DNA of 64,000 nucleotides from DASYTH01 sp035762905. Lineage in GTDB: Bacteria > Actinomycetota > Actinomycetes > Mycobacteriales > Pseudonocardiaceae. Where the stretch lies: assembly GCF_035762905.1 (NCBI RefSeq), contig NZ_DASUCC010000044.1, forward strand, positions 62,001 through 126,000, given 5' to 3'. Of this stretch, positions 24,247-34,900 are shown in pieces; within the stretch, counting starts at the first letter, position 1, and each line of letters opens with the position of its first letter. The position numbers and the translations under genes were made by a program. The notes under the pieces were generated by a model that did not search any database, had not been told where the DNA came from, and saw only the letters and a program-made list of their open reading frames with translations.

Positions 24247-27200
24247 ATGTTAGTCGCGAATGGACAGTGCAGCGCCGTGTCCGATCTGCTCGTGGAACGG
24301 GCAGATCAGGACCCCGACGCCACGGCCGTCGTGTACGGCCGGGACCGGTTGACCTATGCGGAACTGGCGGCCCGCAGTGCCGCGCTTGCCGCCCGGTTGA
24401 TCGAGCACGGAGCGGGTCCGGAGACCATTGTCGGACTGCTCGTCGAGCGCGGTGTGGAAATGGTCGTCGCGGTGTTCGGGGTGCTCAGGGCCGGTGCCGC
24501 CTACGTCCCACTCGACCCGGACCACCCACCGGACCGGTGGCGGCTGCTGCTCGCCGACGCCGGTGCCCGGTGCGTCGTCGCCCACCCCACACCGGCCGGA
24601 CCGCTGCCGCCCGGGGTGGACGTCCTGACCGTGCCTGCCCAGCCGTCCGCGGAACCGGTGCCGGCGCCGCGAATCCGGCCGGACAACCTGGCCTATGTCC
24701 TGTACACGTCCGGTTCCACCGGGACGCCCAAGGGCGTGCTGGTCACCCATGGCGGCCTGCGGAACCTGTTCGACAGCCACCGGCGGAACATGTTCGACCC
24801 GGCGGTCCGTGCCGCGGGTGGCCGGCGGCTGCGGGTCGCGCACACCGCGGCGCTGTCCTTCGACGGTTCCTGGATTCCGTTGCTGTGGCTGCTCGCCGGG
24901 CACGAGGTGCACGTGATCGATCGCGCCACCCGGCTCGATCCGGCCGCGACGGTCGGCTACCTGCGCCGGCACCGCGTCGACGTGCTCGACGAGTCGACCA
25001 GCTACCTGCGGATGCTGCTGCTCGCCGGCCTGCTGGACGGCGAAGCCCGGCCCCGGGTGGTGATCGCCGGCGGCGAGGCGGTCGACCCGGACCTGTGCGC
25101 GGCCCTGCACGCCGCCGGGGTGAGCGGTTACAACGGCTACGGCACAACGGAATCCACCGTGGAGAACCTGATGTGCCCGGCGGCCGAGGTCCGCGGCACG
25201 GTGCTCGGCCGGCCGATCGACGGGACCGTCGCGTACGTGCTGGACGCCGCCATGGCGCCGGTCCGGCCGGGTGGGACGGGAGAGCTGTACCTGGCCGGCG
25301 CCGGTGTCGCGCGCGGCTATCTCGGCCGCGGTGGGCAGACCGCGGCCGCGTTCGTCGCCGACCCGTTCGGCCCGTCGGGCACCCGGATGTACCGCACCGG
25401 TGATCTGGTGCGCCGCCGCGACGACGGCCTGCTGGACTTCCTCGGCCGGTCCGACACGCAGATCAAGATCAATGGCATCCGAGTGGAACCGGGCGAGGTC
25501 GAAGCGGCTCTGCTGCGCCATCCCCGGGTGGCCGCGGCGGCCGTGGTGGCCCGCGAGGACGGCCCCGGCCGCGGCCACCTGGTCGGCTACCTGGTGCCAG
25601 CCGATCCGGTGACCCCGGCCGAACTGCGCGCGTTCCTCGGCGCCACGCTGCCCGGTGCCCTGGTGCCGGCCCGGTTCGTCACGCTGGCCGAGCTGCCGCT
25701 GACCGCGAGCGGGAAGGTGGACCGGCGGGCGCTGCCCGACCCGGCCGCTCGTCCGGAGGGCGCGGAACCCTTTGTGCCGCCCGGAAACCCGGACGAGGAG
25801 CTGATCGCCGGCATCTGGCGTGCGGTGCTCGGCGTGCAGCGGGTCGGGGTCCGGGACGACTTCGTCGAGCTGGGCGGGGACTCGATCCGGGCCATGCGGA
25901 TGATCTCCGCGCTGAACCGGAGCCGGGGCACCGCGCTGCCCGCCCAAGTGGTGTTCGAGCACCGCACGGTCGCCGCCCTGGCCGCGAGCCTGCCGGCCGG
26001 ACGGTCCGGCCCGGCCGAGCCGCTGGCCGCCGCGCGCGGGTCCACCCTGCCGCTCTCGTTCGGCCAGCAGCGCCTGTGGTTCCTCGACGAGTTCCGGCCC
26101 GGCGGCGCGGAGTACAACACCCGGGCCGGCTACCGGTTGCGCGGACCGCTGGACCTGTCCGCCCTGAGGTCGGCACTGGACGCGCTGGTCGAGCGGCACG
26201 AGTCGCTGCGCACCACGTTCCACACCGTGGCCGGGCGGGGCGCGCAGGTGATCAACCCGCCGTACGCCGTTCCGCTCGAGCGGAGCGAGATCGCCGAGGC
26301 GGACGTCGACGCCGGGCTGCTGGCCGAGGCGGCCCGGCCGTTCGACCTGCACACCGGGCCGCCGCTGCGCGCGGTGCTGTTCCGGCTCGGCCCGGACGAC
26401 CACCTGCTGGCGCTGGCCCTGCACCACATCGTCACCGACGGCTGGTCCATGGGAATCCTGGCCGACGAGCTGGGCCGGCTGTACTCGGCGGCGGTGACCG
26501 GCGAGCCGGCCCGGCTGCCGGCGCTGCCGTTCCGGTACGCGGACTTCGCCGCGTGGCAACGGGAACGGCTGGCGGGACCGGGCACGGACGCCCAGATCGC
26601 CTACTGGGAACGGCAGTTGGCCGGCCTCACCCCGCTGGAGCTGCCCACTGACCGGCCCCGGCCGGTGTTGCGCGGCACGGCCGGCGCGGTGCACCGGTTC
26701 ACCGTTCCCGCGGAGTTGACCGCGCGGCTGACCGAGGTCGGCCGGTCCCGAGGCGCCACCCTGTTCACCACGCTGGTCGCCGCCGTGCAGGTGTTCCTGG
26801 CCCGGCACACCGGGCAGCGGGACATCGCGCTCGGCACGGTCACCTCCGGCCGCACCCGGGCCGAGGTGGAGAACCTGGTCGGGTTCTTCGTGAACACCGT
26901 CGTGCTCCGGGAAACGATCGACGCCGATTTGTCCTTTGTGGACCATCTGCGCCGGGTGCGGTCGACCGTGCTGGACGCGGTCGGCAACGACGAGGTGCCG
27001 TTCGACCGCCTGGTCGAGCTGCTGGCACCGGACCGGGACACCAGTCGCACCCCGCTGGTGCAGGTGATGGTGGTGCTGCAGAACGCGCCCGCCGCGCCGC
27101 CCGCGATGGCCGGCCTCGCCGTGGCCGAGGTGGACCTGCCGAGACGGTCCGCGCTGTTCGACCTGACCTGCGAGTTCGAGCCCCGGGACGGCGGGTTGCT

Positions 27201-30200
27201 CGGCAATCTGGAGTACAGCACCGAGCTGTTCGACCCCGGCACGATCGCCGCGCTGGCCGAGCGGCTCGTGGTGCTGCTGGAGGGAATCGCCGCCGACCCG
27301 GCCCGGCCGCTGTGCCGGCTGCCGGTGCTGACCGCGGCCGAGCGGAACCGGTTGCTGGTCGAGTGGAACGACTCGCCGCCGGCACCGGACCGGTGCGTGC
27401 ACGAGATGTTCGCCGATCAGGTCCGGCTGCGGCCGGACGCGCCGGCCCTGGTCGCCGGAACCGGCACGGTGACCTATCGGGAGCTGGACGTCCGGGCGAA
27501 CCGGTTGGCGCACGGGCTGATCGCCCGCGGCGCCGGCCCGGACACCCGGGTCGGCGTGTGCGCGCCGCGCGGCATCGACGCGATCGTGGCGATGCTGGGC
27601 GTGCTGAAAGCCGGCGCGGCCTACGTTCCGCTCGACCCCGGTGACCCGGACGAGCGGTTGTCCCTGCTGCTCAAGGACTCCGGGGCGGGCCTGGTGCTGC
27701 TCGGCCGGTCCGCGCGGGACCGGGTGCCCGGCGACGCCGAGGTGCTGCGGCTGTCCGGCGACTGGTACGCCGACCTGCCGGAGCACGCGCCGCGAACCCC
27801 GGTCCGGCCAGACAACCTGGTCTACGTCATGTACACCTCCGGATCGGCCGGAGCACCCAAGGGCGTGCTGGCCGAGCACCGGTCGGTGACCCGGCTGTGC
27901 GCCGACGGCCACGTCCGGGTCGGGCCGGACGACGTGCTGGCGCAGTATGCCCCGCTGTCCTTCGACGCCGCGACGTTCGAGGTGTGGGGCGCGCTGCTGT
28001 CCGGCGCCCGGTTGGCGATCTGCCCCGGCCGGGTGCTCGGCGTGCAGGAGCTTGGCGGGTTCCTGCGCGCCAACGGGGTGACCACGCTGTGGCTCACCGC
28101 CGGCATGTTCCACGAGATCGCCGCCGCAGACCCGGACGTGTTCGCCGGACTGCGCAGGCTGGTCTCCGGCGGCGACGTGCTCGCGCCGGAGCACTGCGCC
28201 CGGATCCGGGACCGGCTGCCGCACCTGGAGCTGATCAACGGCTACGGGCCGACCGAGGGCACCACGTTCACCACCTGCCACCGCGCAGGCGACGCCGAGC
28301 GGCCGGTGCCGATCGGCCGGCCGCTCACCGGAACCCGGTGCTACGTCCTGGATCCGGACCTGAACCCGGTCCCGGTCGGGGTGCCCGGCGAGCTGTACGC
28401 CGGCGGATCCGGTCTGGCCCGGGGCTACCTGGGCCGGCCGGGCCTGACCGCGCAGCGGTTCGTGGCCGACCCGTTCGGTTCGGGCACCCGGCTGTACCGA
28501 ACCGGGGACGTGGCGCGCTGGCGGCCCGGCGGTGTGCTGGACTTCGTCGGCCGGATGGACGACCAGGTCAAGATCCGGGGTTTCCGGGTCGAGCTGGGCG
28601 AGATCGAGGCGGCGCTGCGCCGGCACCCGGACGTCGCCGAGGCGGTCGTGCTGGCCCGGCAGGACACCCCCGGCCACCGCCGGCTGGTCGGCTACGTGGT
28701 GCCCCGCAACACCGTGGACGCCGGGGAGCTGCGTGCCCATCTCGAGCGCACCCTGCCCGGTTACCTGGTGCCCGCGGCGCTGCTGGTCCTGGACCGACTT
28801 CCGTTGACCCCCAACGGAAAGGTCGACCGGGAGGCGTTGCCCGCGCCACGCGGCACCGGCCGGTCCTACGTGCCGCCGCGCGGCCCGGCCGAGGAGCTGC
28901 TCGCTCGGGTGTGGGCCGAGGTGCTCGGCGTGGAGCGGGTCGGGTCCGGCGACAACTTCTTCGACCTCGGCGGCGACTCGATCCTGAGCATTCAGGTGGT
29001 GTCCAGGGCCAGGCAGCTCGGCCTGCGGCTGACCTCCAAGGACGTGTTCCTCCGGCAGACGCTCGGCGCGCTGGCCGCGTGCGCCACGCCGGCGGAGGTC
29101 GCGCCGGGCGAGCCGGAACCGGTGTCCGGGCCGGCGCCGCTCTCGCCGATCCAGCGCTGGTTCTTCGACACGGTCACCGAGCGGCCGGGGCGGTTCAACC
29201 AGCGGGTGACGGTCCCGCTGGCCGGCGACGTCGACCCGGCCGCGCTGCGTGCCGCGGTGGAAGCCCTGCCCCGCCAGCACGACGCGCTGCGCCTGCGGTT
29301 TCGCCGGACCGAAGGGCGATGGCGGCAGGAGCACACCGAAACCGTCGCGGTCCGTTGGTCCACGGTGGACGAGTTCGATCTGGCCGCCGGACCGCTGTTC
29401 GCCGCCGGCCTGGCCGGCGACTCGCTCGTGCTGACCGCACACCACCTGGTGGTCGACGGCGTCTCCTGGCGGATCCTGCTCGAGGACCTGCGCACCGGAT
29501 ACCGGGCGGCGCTGGCCGGCAAACCGATCGAGCTCGGTCCGCGTACCACCCCGTTCGCCGGCTTCGCCCGCCGGCTGCACGAGCACGTGACCGCGGGCGG
29601 CTTCGACGACCAACTCGCCTACTGGGCGACGGCCACCGACCCGGCGGGCGCGGCGCCGGACCCCCCGGCCGGACCGCAGCGCACGGTGACCGTGCGACTT
29701 CCCGCCGGACCCACGGATGCGTTGCTGCGCAAGGCTTCCGGCGCCTACCGCACCCGCACCGACGACCTGCTGGTCGGTGCGCTGGCCCGGGTGCTTGCCG
29801 GGTGGACCGGGCGCGACCGGGTGCCGCTGGAGCTTGAGGGGCACGGCCGCGAGGAGCTGTTCGACGGCGTCGACCTGACCCGCACGGTCGGCTGGTTCAC
29901 CACGCTCTACCCGGTCACCGTCGACGTGTCGGGAACCGGCTGGGCCGAACTGATCAGATCGGTCAAGGAGCAGCTGCGCGCCGTGCCGAACCGCGGCATC
30001 GGCTACGGCGCCCTGCGCTACCTGGGCAACGCCGGGCTGGCCGAGCACCGGCCGCTGGCCACGTTCAACTACCTCGGCCGGTTCGACCTGGCGGCGGACG
30101 AGCTGTTTGCCGGTGCCCCCACCGGAATCGAGCTGGACCGGGCCACCGGCGACGGCACCGCCCGGCTCGACGTCACCGCCTCGGTCACGCCGGCGGGCGA

Positions 30201-31977
30201 GCTGCAGTTCGAATGGACGTACTCGGCCGGGGCGCACGACGAGCCGACCGTCCACCGGCTGGCCACCGAGACATTGGCGGTACTGCGGGAGATCATCGAC
30301 CACTGCGGCACGCCCGGCTCCGGTGGCCGCACGCCCTCGGACTTCCCGCTCGCCCGGCTCAGCCAGGCGGAGCTGGACCGGGCGATCGGCACCGGCGGCC
30401 ATGTCGCCGACGCCTACCCGCTGACCGCCATGCAGGCCGGAATGCTGTTCCACAGCCTGTCCGAACCGGGCCTCTACCTCGAGCAGATCTGCCTCACCCT
30501 GACCGACGTGCCGGATCTGCCGGCGCTGCACCGGGCCTGGCAGCGGGTGGTCGACACGACACCGGCGCTGCGCACCGCGGTGCTCACCGACGGGCTGCGG
30601 GAACCGCTGCAGGTGGTGCACCAGGCCGCGACGCTGTCGGTGGCCGTGCACGACTGGAGCGAGCGCCCGGAGTCCGGGCACGCGGACGCGCTGCGCGAGC
30701 TGCTGGCCGCGGACCGGGCCACTGGCCTGGATCTGGCCCGGCCACCGCTGATGCGGGTGTCGCTGATCCGGTTGGCCGGCACCGCCGTCCGGGTGGTGTG
30801 GACGTTCCACCACGTGGTGCTGGACGGCTGGAGCACGTTCCAGGTGCTCGCCGACGTGCTCGCCGTCCTGGCCGGAACCGAGCCGCCGGCCCGCCGGCCG
30901 TTCGGCGACCACCTGCGCTGGCTGGCCGGGCAGGAACCGGCCGCGGCACAGGAACACTGGCGGGCCGTGCTTGCCGACCTGCGCGCGCCCACCCCGCTGC
31001 CCTACGACCGGCCACCGGGCCGGGCGCACCGGACCCGCTCGACGTCCATTGTGGACTTCGCGCTGTCCGCCATGGACACCGCACTGCTGTCCGGGTTCGC
31101 CCGCCGGCACCGGATCACGGTGAACGCGGTGGTGCAGGGCGCCTGGGCCCGGCTGCTGGCCCGGCACAGCGGGATCCGTGAGGTCTGCTTCGGCGCCGTG
31201 GTGTCCGGCCGCCCGGCCGAACTGTCCGGTGTGGACGCCATCGTGGGCATGTTCATCAACACCGTGCCGGTGCGGGTGTGCGTGACCGGCGACGAAGACC
31301 TGGCCGGCTGGCTGCGCCGGCTGCAGGCCGACCAGGTGGAGGCTCGGCGGCACGAGCACGTCTCGCTGGCGACACTGCGGCGCTGGACCGGTCTGCCGGC
31401 CGGCGCCAACCTGTTCGACAGCATCGTCGCGTTCGAGAACTACCCGTTCGACCAGGAGAACCTTGCCGGGCAAGGGATTCACCTGGACAACGTCACGGCC
31501 GTCGAGGTCACCAACTACCCGCTCAACCTCGTCGCGCACGGCGGCGGCCCGCACGGCGATGCACTCACCTTCCGGCTCGGCTACGACCCGGACCTGTTCG
31601 ACGCCGGCACGGTCCGGGCGCTGGCCGCCGAGTTGGCCGGGCTGCTGGAAGACCTGGCACAGGACCGGAACCGGCCGGTTGCCGACCTGCCGCCGGTGCT
31701 CGCCGACCCGCCCGCGCAGCACGGTCCGGCCGCGCCGCCGGCCTACCGGGCGCCGCGCAGCGCGACCGAGCGGGTCCTTGCCCGGATCTGGGCCGACGTG
31801 CTCGCGGTGGACCGGGTCGGGGTGGACGACGACTTCTTCGCCCTTGGCGGGGATTCCATCCTGTCCATCCGGGTGGCGGCCCGGATGCGCGCGGACCTCG
31901 GCATCGACCTGCCGCCGCGGACCATGTTCGACAACCCCACGATCGGCGCGCTGGCGTCGGTGTACGACGAGCGGTAA
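24247..31977 (+). CDS. Nonribosomal peptide synthetase A-PCP-C-A(Val)-PCP-E-C-PCP
   Basis: A 2576-residue NRPS. Order: A1 (1-500, Y-T-S-G-S-T-G at 153), PCP1 (Ser546), C1 (H-H-I-V-T-D-G at 726), A2 (1050-1540), PCP2 (Ser1578), E (H-H-L-V-V-D-G at 1732, V-G-W-F-T-T, F-N-Y-L-G-R-F), C2 (H-H-V-V-L-D-G at 2188) and PCP3 (Ser2537). It starts directly with A1, so it initiates the peptide. A1 pocket residues read D-G-I-D-V-A-G-V-E-K (no match I recognise; nearest in type to Glu/Gln-like pockets). A2 reads D-A-F-W-V-G-G-T-F-K, the valine code, and the E domain then gives D-Val. The last module has no A domain. Codon 2 is TTA. Confidence 0.95.
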   Translation: MLVANGQCSAVSDLLVERADQDPDATAVVYGRDRLTYAELAARSAALAARLIEHGAGPETIVGLLVERGVEMVVAVFGVLRAGAAYVPLDPDHPPDRWRLLLADAGARCVVAHPTPAGPLPPGVDVLTVPAQPSAEPVPAPRIRPDNLAYVLYTSGSTGTPKGVLVTHGGLRNLFDSHRRNMFDPAVRAAGGRRLRVAHTAALSFDGSWIPLLWLLAGHEVHVIDRATRLDPAATVGYLRRHRVDVLDESTSYLRMLLLAGLLDGEARPRVVIAGGEAVDPDLCAALHAAGVSGYNGYGTTESTVENLMCPAAEVRGTVLGRPIDGTVAYVLDAAMAPVRPGGTGELYLAGAGVARGYLGRGGQTAAAFVADPFGPSGTRMYRTGDLVRRRDDGLLDFLGRSDTQIKINGIRVEPGEVEAALLRHPRVAAAAVVAREDGPGRGHLVGYLVPADPVTPAELRAFLGATLPGALVPARFVTLAELPLTASGKVDRRALPDPAARPEGAEPFVPPGNPDEELIAGIWRAVLGVQRVGVRDDFVELGGDSIRAMRMISALNRSRGTALPAQVVFEHRTVAALAASLPAGRSGPAEPLAAARGSTLPLSFGQQRLWFLDEFRPGGAEYNTRAGYRLRGPLDLSALRSALDALVERHESLRTTFHTVAGRGAQVINPPYAVPLERSEIAEADVDAGLLAEAARPFDLHTGPPLRAVLFRLGPDDHLLALALHHIVTDGWSMGILADELGRLYSAAVTGEPARLPALPFRYADFAAWQRERLAGPGTDAQIAYWERQLAGLTPLELPTDRPRPVLRGTAGAVHRFTVPAELTARLTEVGRSRGATLFTTLVAAVQVFLARHTGQRDIALGTVTSGRTRAEVENLVGFFVNTVVLRETIDADLSFVDHLRRVRSTVLDAVGNDEVPFDRLVELLAPDRDTSRTPLVQVMVVLQNAPAAPPAMAGLAVAEVDLPRRSALFDLTCEFEPRDGGLLGNLEYSTELFDPGTIAALAERLVVLLEGIAADPARPLCRLPVLTAAERNRLLVEWNDSPPAPDRCVHEMFADQVRLRPDAPALVAGTGTVTYRELDVRANRLAHGLIARGAGPDTRVGVCAPRGIDAIVAMLGVLKAGAAYVPLDPGDPDERLSLLLKDSGAGLVLLGRSARDRVPGDAEVLRLSGDWYADLPEHAPRTPVRPDNLVYVMYTSGSAGAPKGVLAEHRSVTRLCADGHVRVGPDDVLAQYAPLSFDAATFEVWGALLSGARLAICPGRVLGVQELGGFLRANGVTTLWLTAGMFHEIAAADPDVFAGLRRLVSGGDVLAPEHCARIRDRLPHLELINGYGPTEGTTFTTCHRAGDAERPVPIGRPLTGTRCYVLDPDLNPVPVGVPGELYAGGSGLARGYLGRPGLTAQRFVADPFGSGTRLYRTGDVARWRPGGVLDFVGRMDDQVKIRGFRVELGEIEAALRRHPDVAEAVVLARQDTPGHRRLVGYVVPRNTVDAGELRAHLERTLPGYLVPAALLVLDRLPLTPNGKVDREALPAPRGTGRSYVPPRGPAEELLARVWAEVLGVERVGSGDNFFDLGGDSILSIQVVSRARQLGLRLTSKDVFLRQTLGALAACATPAEVAPGEPEPVSGPAPLSPIQRWFFDTVTERPGRFNQRVTVPLAGDVDPAALRAAVEALPRQHDALRLRFRRTEGRWRQEHTETVAVRWSTVDEFDLAAGPLFAAGLAGDSLVLTAHHLVVDGVSWRILLEDLRTGYRAALAGKPIELGPRTTPFAGFARRLHEHVTAGGFDDQLAYWATATDPAGAAPDPPAGPQRTVTVRLPAGPTDALLRKASGAYRTRTDDLLVGALARVLAGWTGRDRVPLELEGHGREELFDGVDLTRTVGWFTTLYPVTVDVSGTGWAELIRSVKEQLRAVPNRGIGYGALRYLGNAGLAEHRPLATFNYLGRFDLAADELFAGAPTGIELDRATGDGTARLDVTASVTPAGELQFEWTYSAGAHDEPTVHRLATETLAVLREIIDHCGTPGSGGRTPSDFPLARLSQAELDRAIGTGGHVADAYPLTAMQAGMLFHSLSEPGLYLEQICLTLTDVPDLPALHRAWQRVVDTTPALRTAVLTDGLREPLQVVHQAATLSVAVHDWSERPESGHADALRELLAADRATGLDLARPPLMRVSLIRLAGTAVRVVWTFHHVVLDGWSTFQVLADVLAVLAGTEPPARRPFGDHLRWLAGQEPAAAQEHWRAVLADLRAPTPLPYDRPPGRAHRTRSTSIVDFALSAMDTALLSGFARRHRITVNAVVQGAWARLLARHSGIREVCFGAVVSGRPAELSGVDAIVGMFINTVPVRVCVTGDEDLAGWLRRLQADQVEARRHEHVSLATLRRWTGLPAGANLFDSIVAFENYPFDQENLAGQGIHLDNVTAVEVTNYPLNLVAHGGGPHGDALTFRLGYDPDLFDAGTVRALAAELAGLLEDLAQDRNRPVADLPPVLADPPAQHGPAAPPAYRAPRSATERVLARIWADVLAVDRVGVDDDFFALGGDSILSIRVAARMRADLGIDLPPRTMFDNPTIGALASVYDER
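24250..24252 (+). promoter_or_regulatory. TTA leucine codon at NRPS codon 2 (possible bldA control)
   Basis: The NRPS opens ATG TTA GTC GCG. TTA is the rarest codon in high-GC actinomycetes and is read by the developmentally regulated bldA tRNA in Streptomyces. Placement immediately after the start codon of the first assembly-line gene would make translation of the whole operon depend on that tRNA. Confidence 0.6.
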
Positions 31978-31989
31978 CCGGAGGACCCG

Positions 31990-34900
31990 GTGCGAAGCGA
32001 AGACGTGGCGATCATCGGCGCGGCCGTGCTGCTGCCGCAGGCACACGGCCTGGCCGCCGTGCACGAACTGCTGGCCGAGAGCCGGGACACGGTCGGCCAG
32101 CCGACCCCGGACCGCCTGCACCACAACGGCGGCGCGCCGGACACCGAGTACCTGTCGATGGGCTACCTGGACCGGGTGGATCTGTTCGACCACCGGTTCT
32201 TCGGCATCGCCCACCGCGAGGCCGAACTGATGGACCCGCACCAGAGACTCGTGCTGCAACTGACCCACGAGGCCATCGAGAATGCCTGCTACGCGCCGAA
32301 GGACCTGCGCGGCACCCGCACCGCCGTGTTCCTCGGCCACGCCCGCTCGGACTACGAGAACCTGATCGTCGACGACGACCCGCAGCAGGTGCTCGGCACC
32401 CTGCCGGCGGCGCTCGCGGCCCGGATCAGCTACCGCTACGACCTGACCGGGCCCGCGTACACGGTGGACACCGCGTGCAGCAGCAGCCTGGTCGCGGTCG
32501 TGCGGGCGGTGCAGGCGTTGCGTGCCGGCGAGGCCGCGCTGGCCATCGCGGGTGGGATCAGCGTCCGGCCGGTGCTGTTCCCCATGCGGGGCCACGTTCC
32601 GATGCGCGGTGTCGAGTCGCCCGAGGGCCGCTGCCGGCCGTTCGACGAGCAGGCCACCGGGGCGGCCGGCGGCGAGGGCGGCGGCGTGTTCCTGCTCAAG
32701 CCGCTGCCGGCCGCGCTGGCCGCGGGCGACCACGTGCACGCGGTGCTCAAAGGTGTTGCGGTCAACCACAACGGCTGCCGGATGGCCAGCATGAGCGCGC
32801 CCAGCCAGGCGGCCCAGACCGAGGTGATCACCGCGGCCTGGCGGGACGCCGGCGTCGAGCCGCGCACGATCGGCTACGTCGAGGGACACGGCTCGGCCAC
32901 CCCGCTCGGCGACGTGGTCGAGGTGGACGCGCTGCGCCGGGCGTTCCTGGACGCCGGGGTGTCCACCCCGCACTGCGCGCTCGGGTCGATCAAGGGCAAC
33001 ATCGGTCACCTGGACAGCGCCGCCGGAATCGCCGGGCTGGCCAAGGTGATGCTCAGCGTCCGGCGCGGAATGCTCTATCCCACCGCGCATTTCCGCACGC
33101 CGAACCCGTTGATCGACTTCAGCGGGCCGGTCCAGGTCAACCCGGCGCTGCGGCCGTGGCCGCCCGCCGGGCCGCGCCGGGCCGGGCTGAGCTCGTTCGG
33201 GTTGACCGGCACCAACGTGCACGTCGTGGTGGAGCAGCCCGCGCAGGCCGAGGCGGATGCTGGTTCCGGGCGGACCGTCGAGCTGGTCACGGTTTCCGCG
33301 CGGTCGGCGGCCGCGCTGCGCCGCTACCGCGACCGGCTGGCCGATTTCGCCGAGCGGGCCGAGTACGGCCTGGCCGCGATCGGGCACGCGATGAACCGGG
33401 GCCGCGACGACTACCCGTACCGGATCGCCGTCACCGCAACGGATCCGATCGAGCTGGCGGCGGCGCTGCGGTCGGCCGCGGTGCCGGACACGCCGGCCCC
33501 GGAGGCGCCGCCGGTGGTGCTGCTGTTCTCCGGCGACGGGGTGCTCGACCCGGGCACCTGGGAGCGGTTGTGCACCGCGTTCCCGGTGCTGGACGAGGAT
33601 CCCCGGCCCGAGCACCCGGCCGCCCGGCTGGTCGCCATCCAATGCGCGCTGTACGGCCTGGCCCGCTCGCTCGGGCTGCCCGGCACGCACCTGGTCGGGT
33701 CCGGCGCCGGCAACCTCGCGGTCCGCGTCGCCCGTGGCGAACTGTCCCGTTCGGACGGTCTGGCCGCGGCGGCCGGGATGGCGGTCACCGCGGAGGTGGA
33801 CCGGGACCGGCTGTCCCGGGCGGTCGAGGGATTCGCCCGGGACGGTGCGGTTCTGGTGGAGCTGGGTGCGGACGGCGTGCTGTCCCGGCTGATCCGGGCG
33901 CAGGCACCCGCGCTCGGCTGTCTCGAGCTGGTCGGCGGCGCCGGGGAGCGGGGCGTGCTGCGCCAGCTCGGATCGCTGTACCGGCTGGGGATCCGGCTGG
34001 ACTGGGACCGGTACTACGCGGGCACGGCAATCCCGCGGATCGAGGCGCCGACCTACCCGTTCGAGGAGATCCGGTGCTGGTGCGTCCCGCCGGGTGCGGC
34101 GACCACCCCGGCGCCGCCGGCCATCATCGCCCGGACACCGGCGCGGACGGTGGACTCCGGCGACACCGAGCGGCGGGTCGCCGAGGTATGGCAGCGGGTG
34201 CTCGGCACGCCGGACATCGGACCCGGCTCGGACTACTTCGCGCTCGGCGGGACCTCGATCGCCGGGATGAGCGCGCTGCGCACGCTGGAGCACGACTTCG
34301 GCATCGTGCTGACCTTCGCCGACCTCTACGCCTATCCGACCGCCCGGGAGTTCGCCGCGCGGATCACCGAACTGCGCGCCGGGCAGCCGGATGGGGCGAC
34401 CGGCCGGGCGATCGAGCCGGTGCCGCGCGGCGGCCGGCTGCCGCTGTCGTTCGGCCAGGAGCAACTGTGGTACCTGGACCGGCTGAACCCGGGCAGCCCG
34501 CTCTACAACATCCCGCACGACCTGCGGCTGCGCGGCCCGCTGGACACCGGCGCGGTGGCCGCGGCGGTGCGCGATCTCGTTGCCCGGCACGAGGTGCTGC
34601 GCACCCGGCTGCCCAGCGAGGACGGCGAGCCCTACGTGGCGCTGCTCGCCGATCCGCCCGAGCTGGCCGTCGTCGACCTCACCGACATGTCCGAAGTGGA
34701 CCGGGAGACGACCGCGCGCCGGCTGGTCGAGCAGGCGGCGGTCCGGCCGTTCGACCTGGCCACCGGCCCGCTGGTGCGGGCCACGCTGCTCCGGCTGGCC
34801 GAGGACGACCACGTGCTGCTGTGGACCTACCACCACATCGTCTTCGACGGCTGGTCCCCGACCGTGTTCTTCCGCGACTTCTCCGAGCTGTACCAGGCGC

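Noticed and set aside
23811..24248. Longer 145-residue form of the small ACP
   Set aside because: The extension runs through the divergent promoter and overlaps the NRPS start; AAGGAGGT at 24101-24108 points to GTG 24095.
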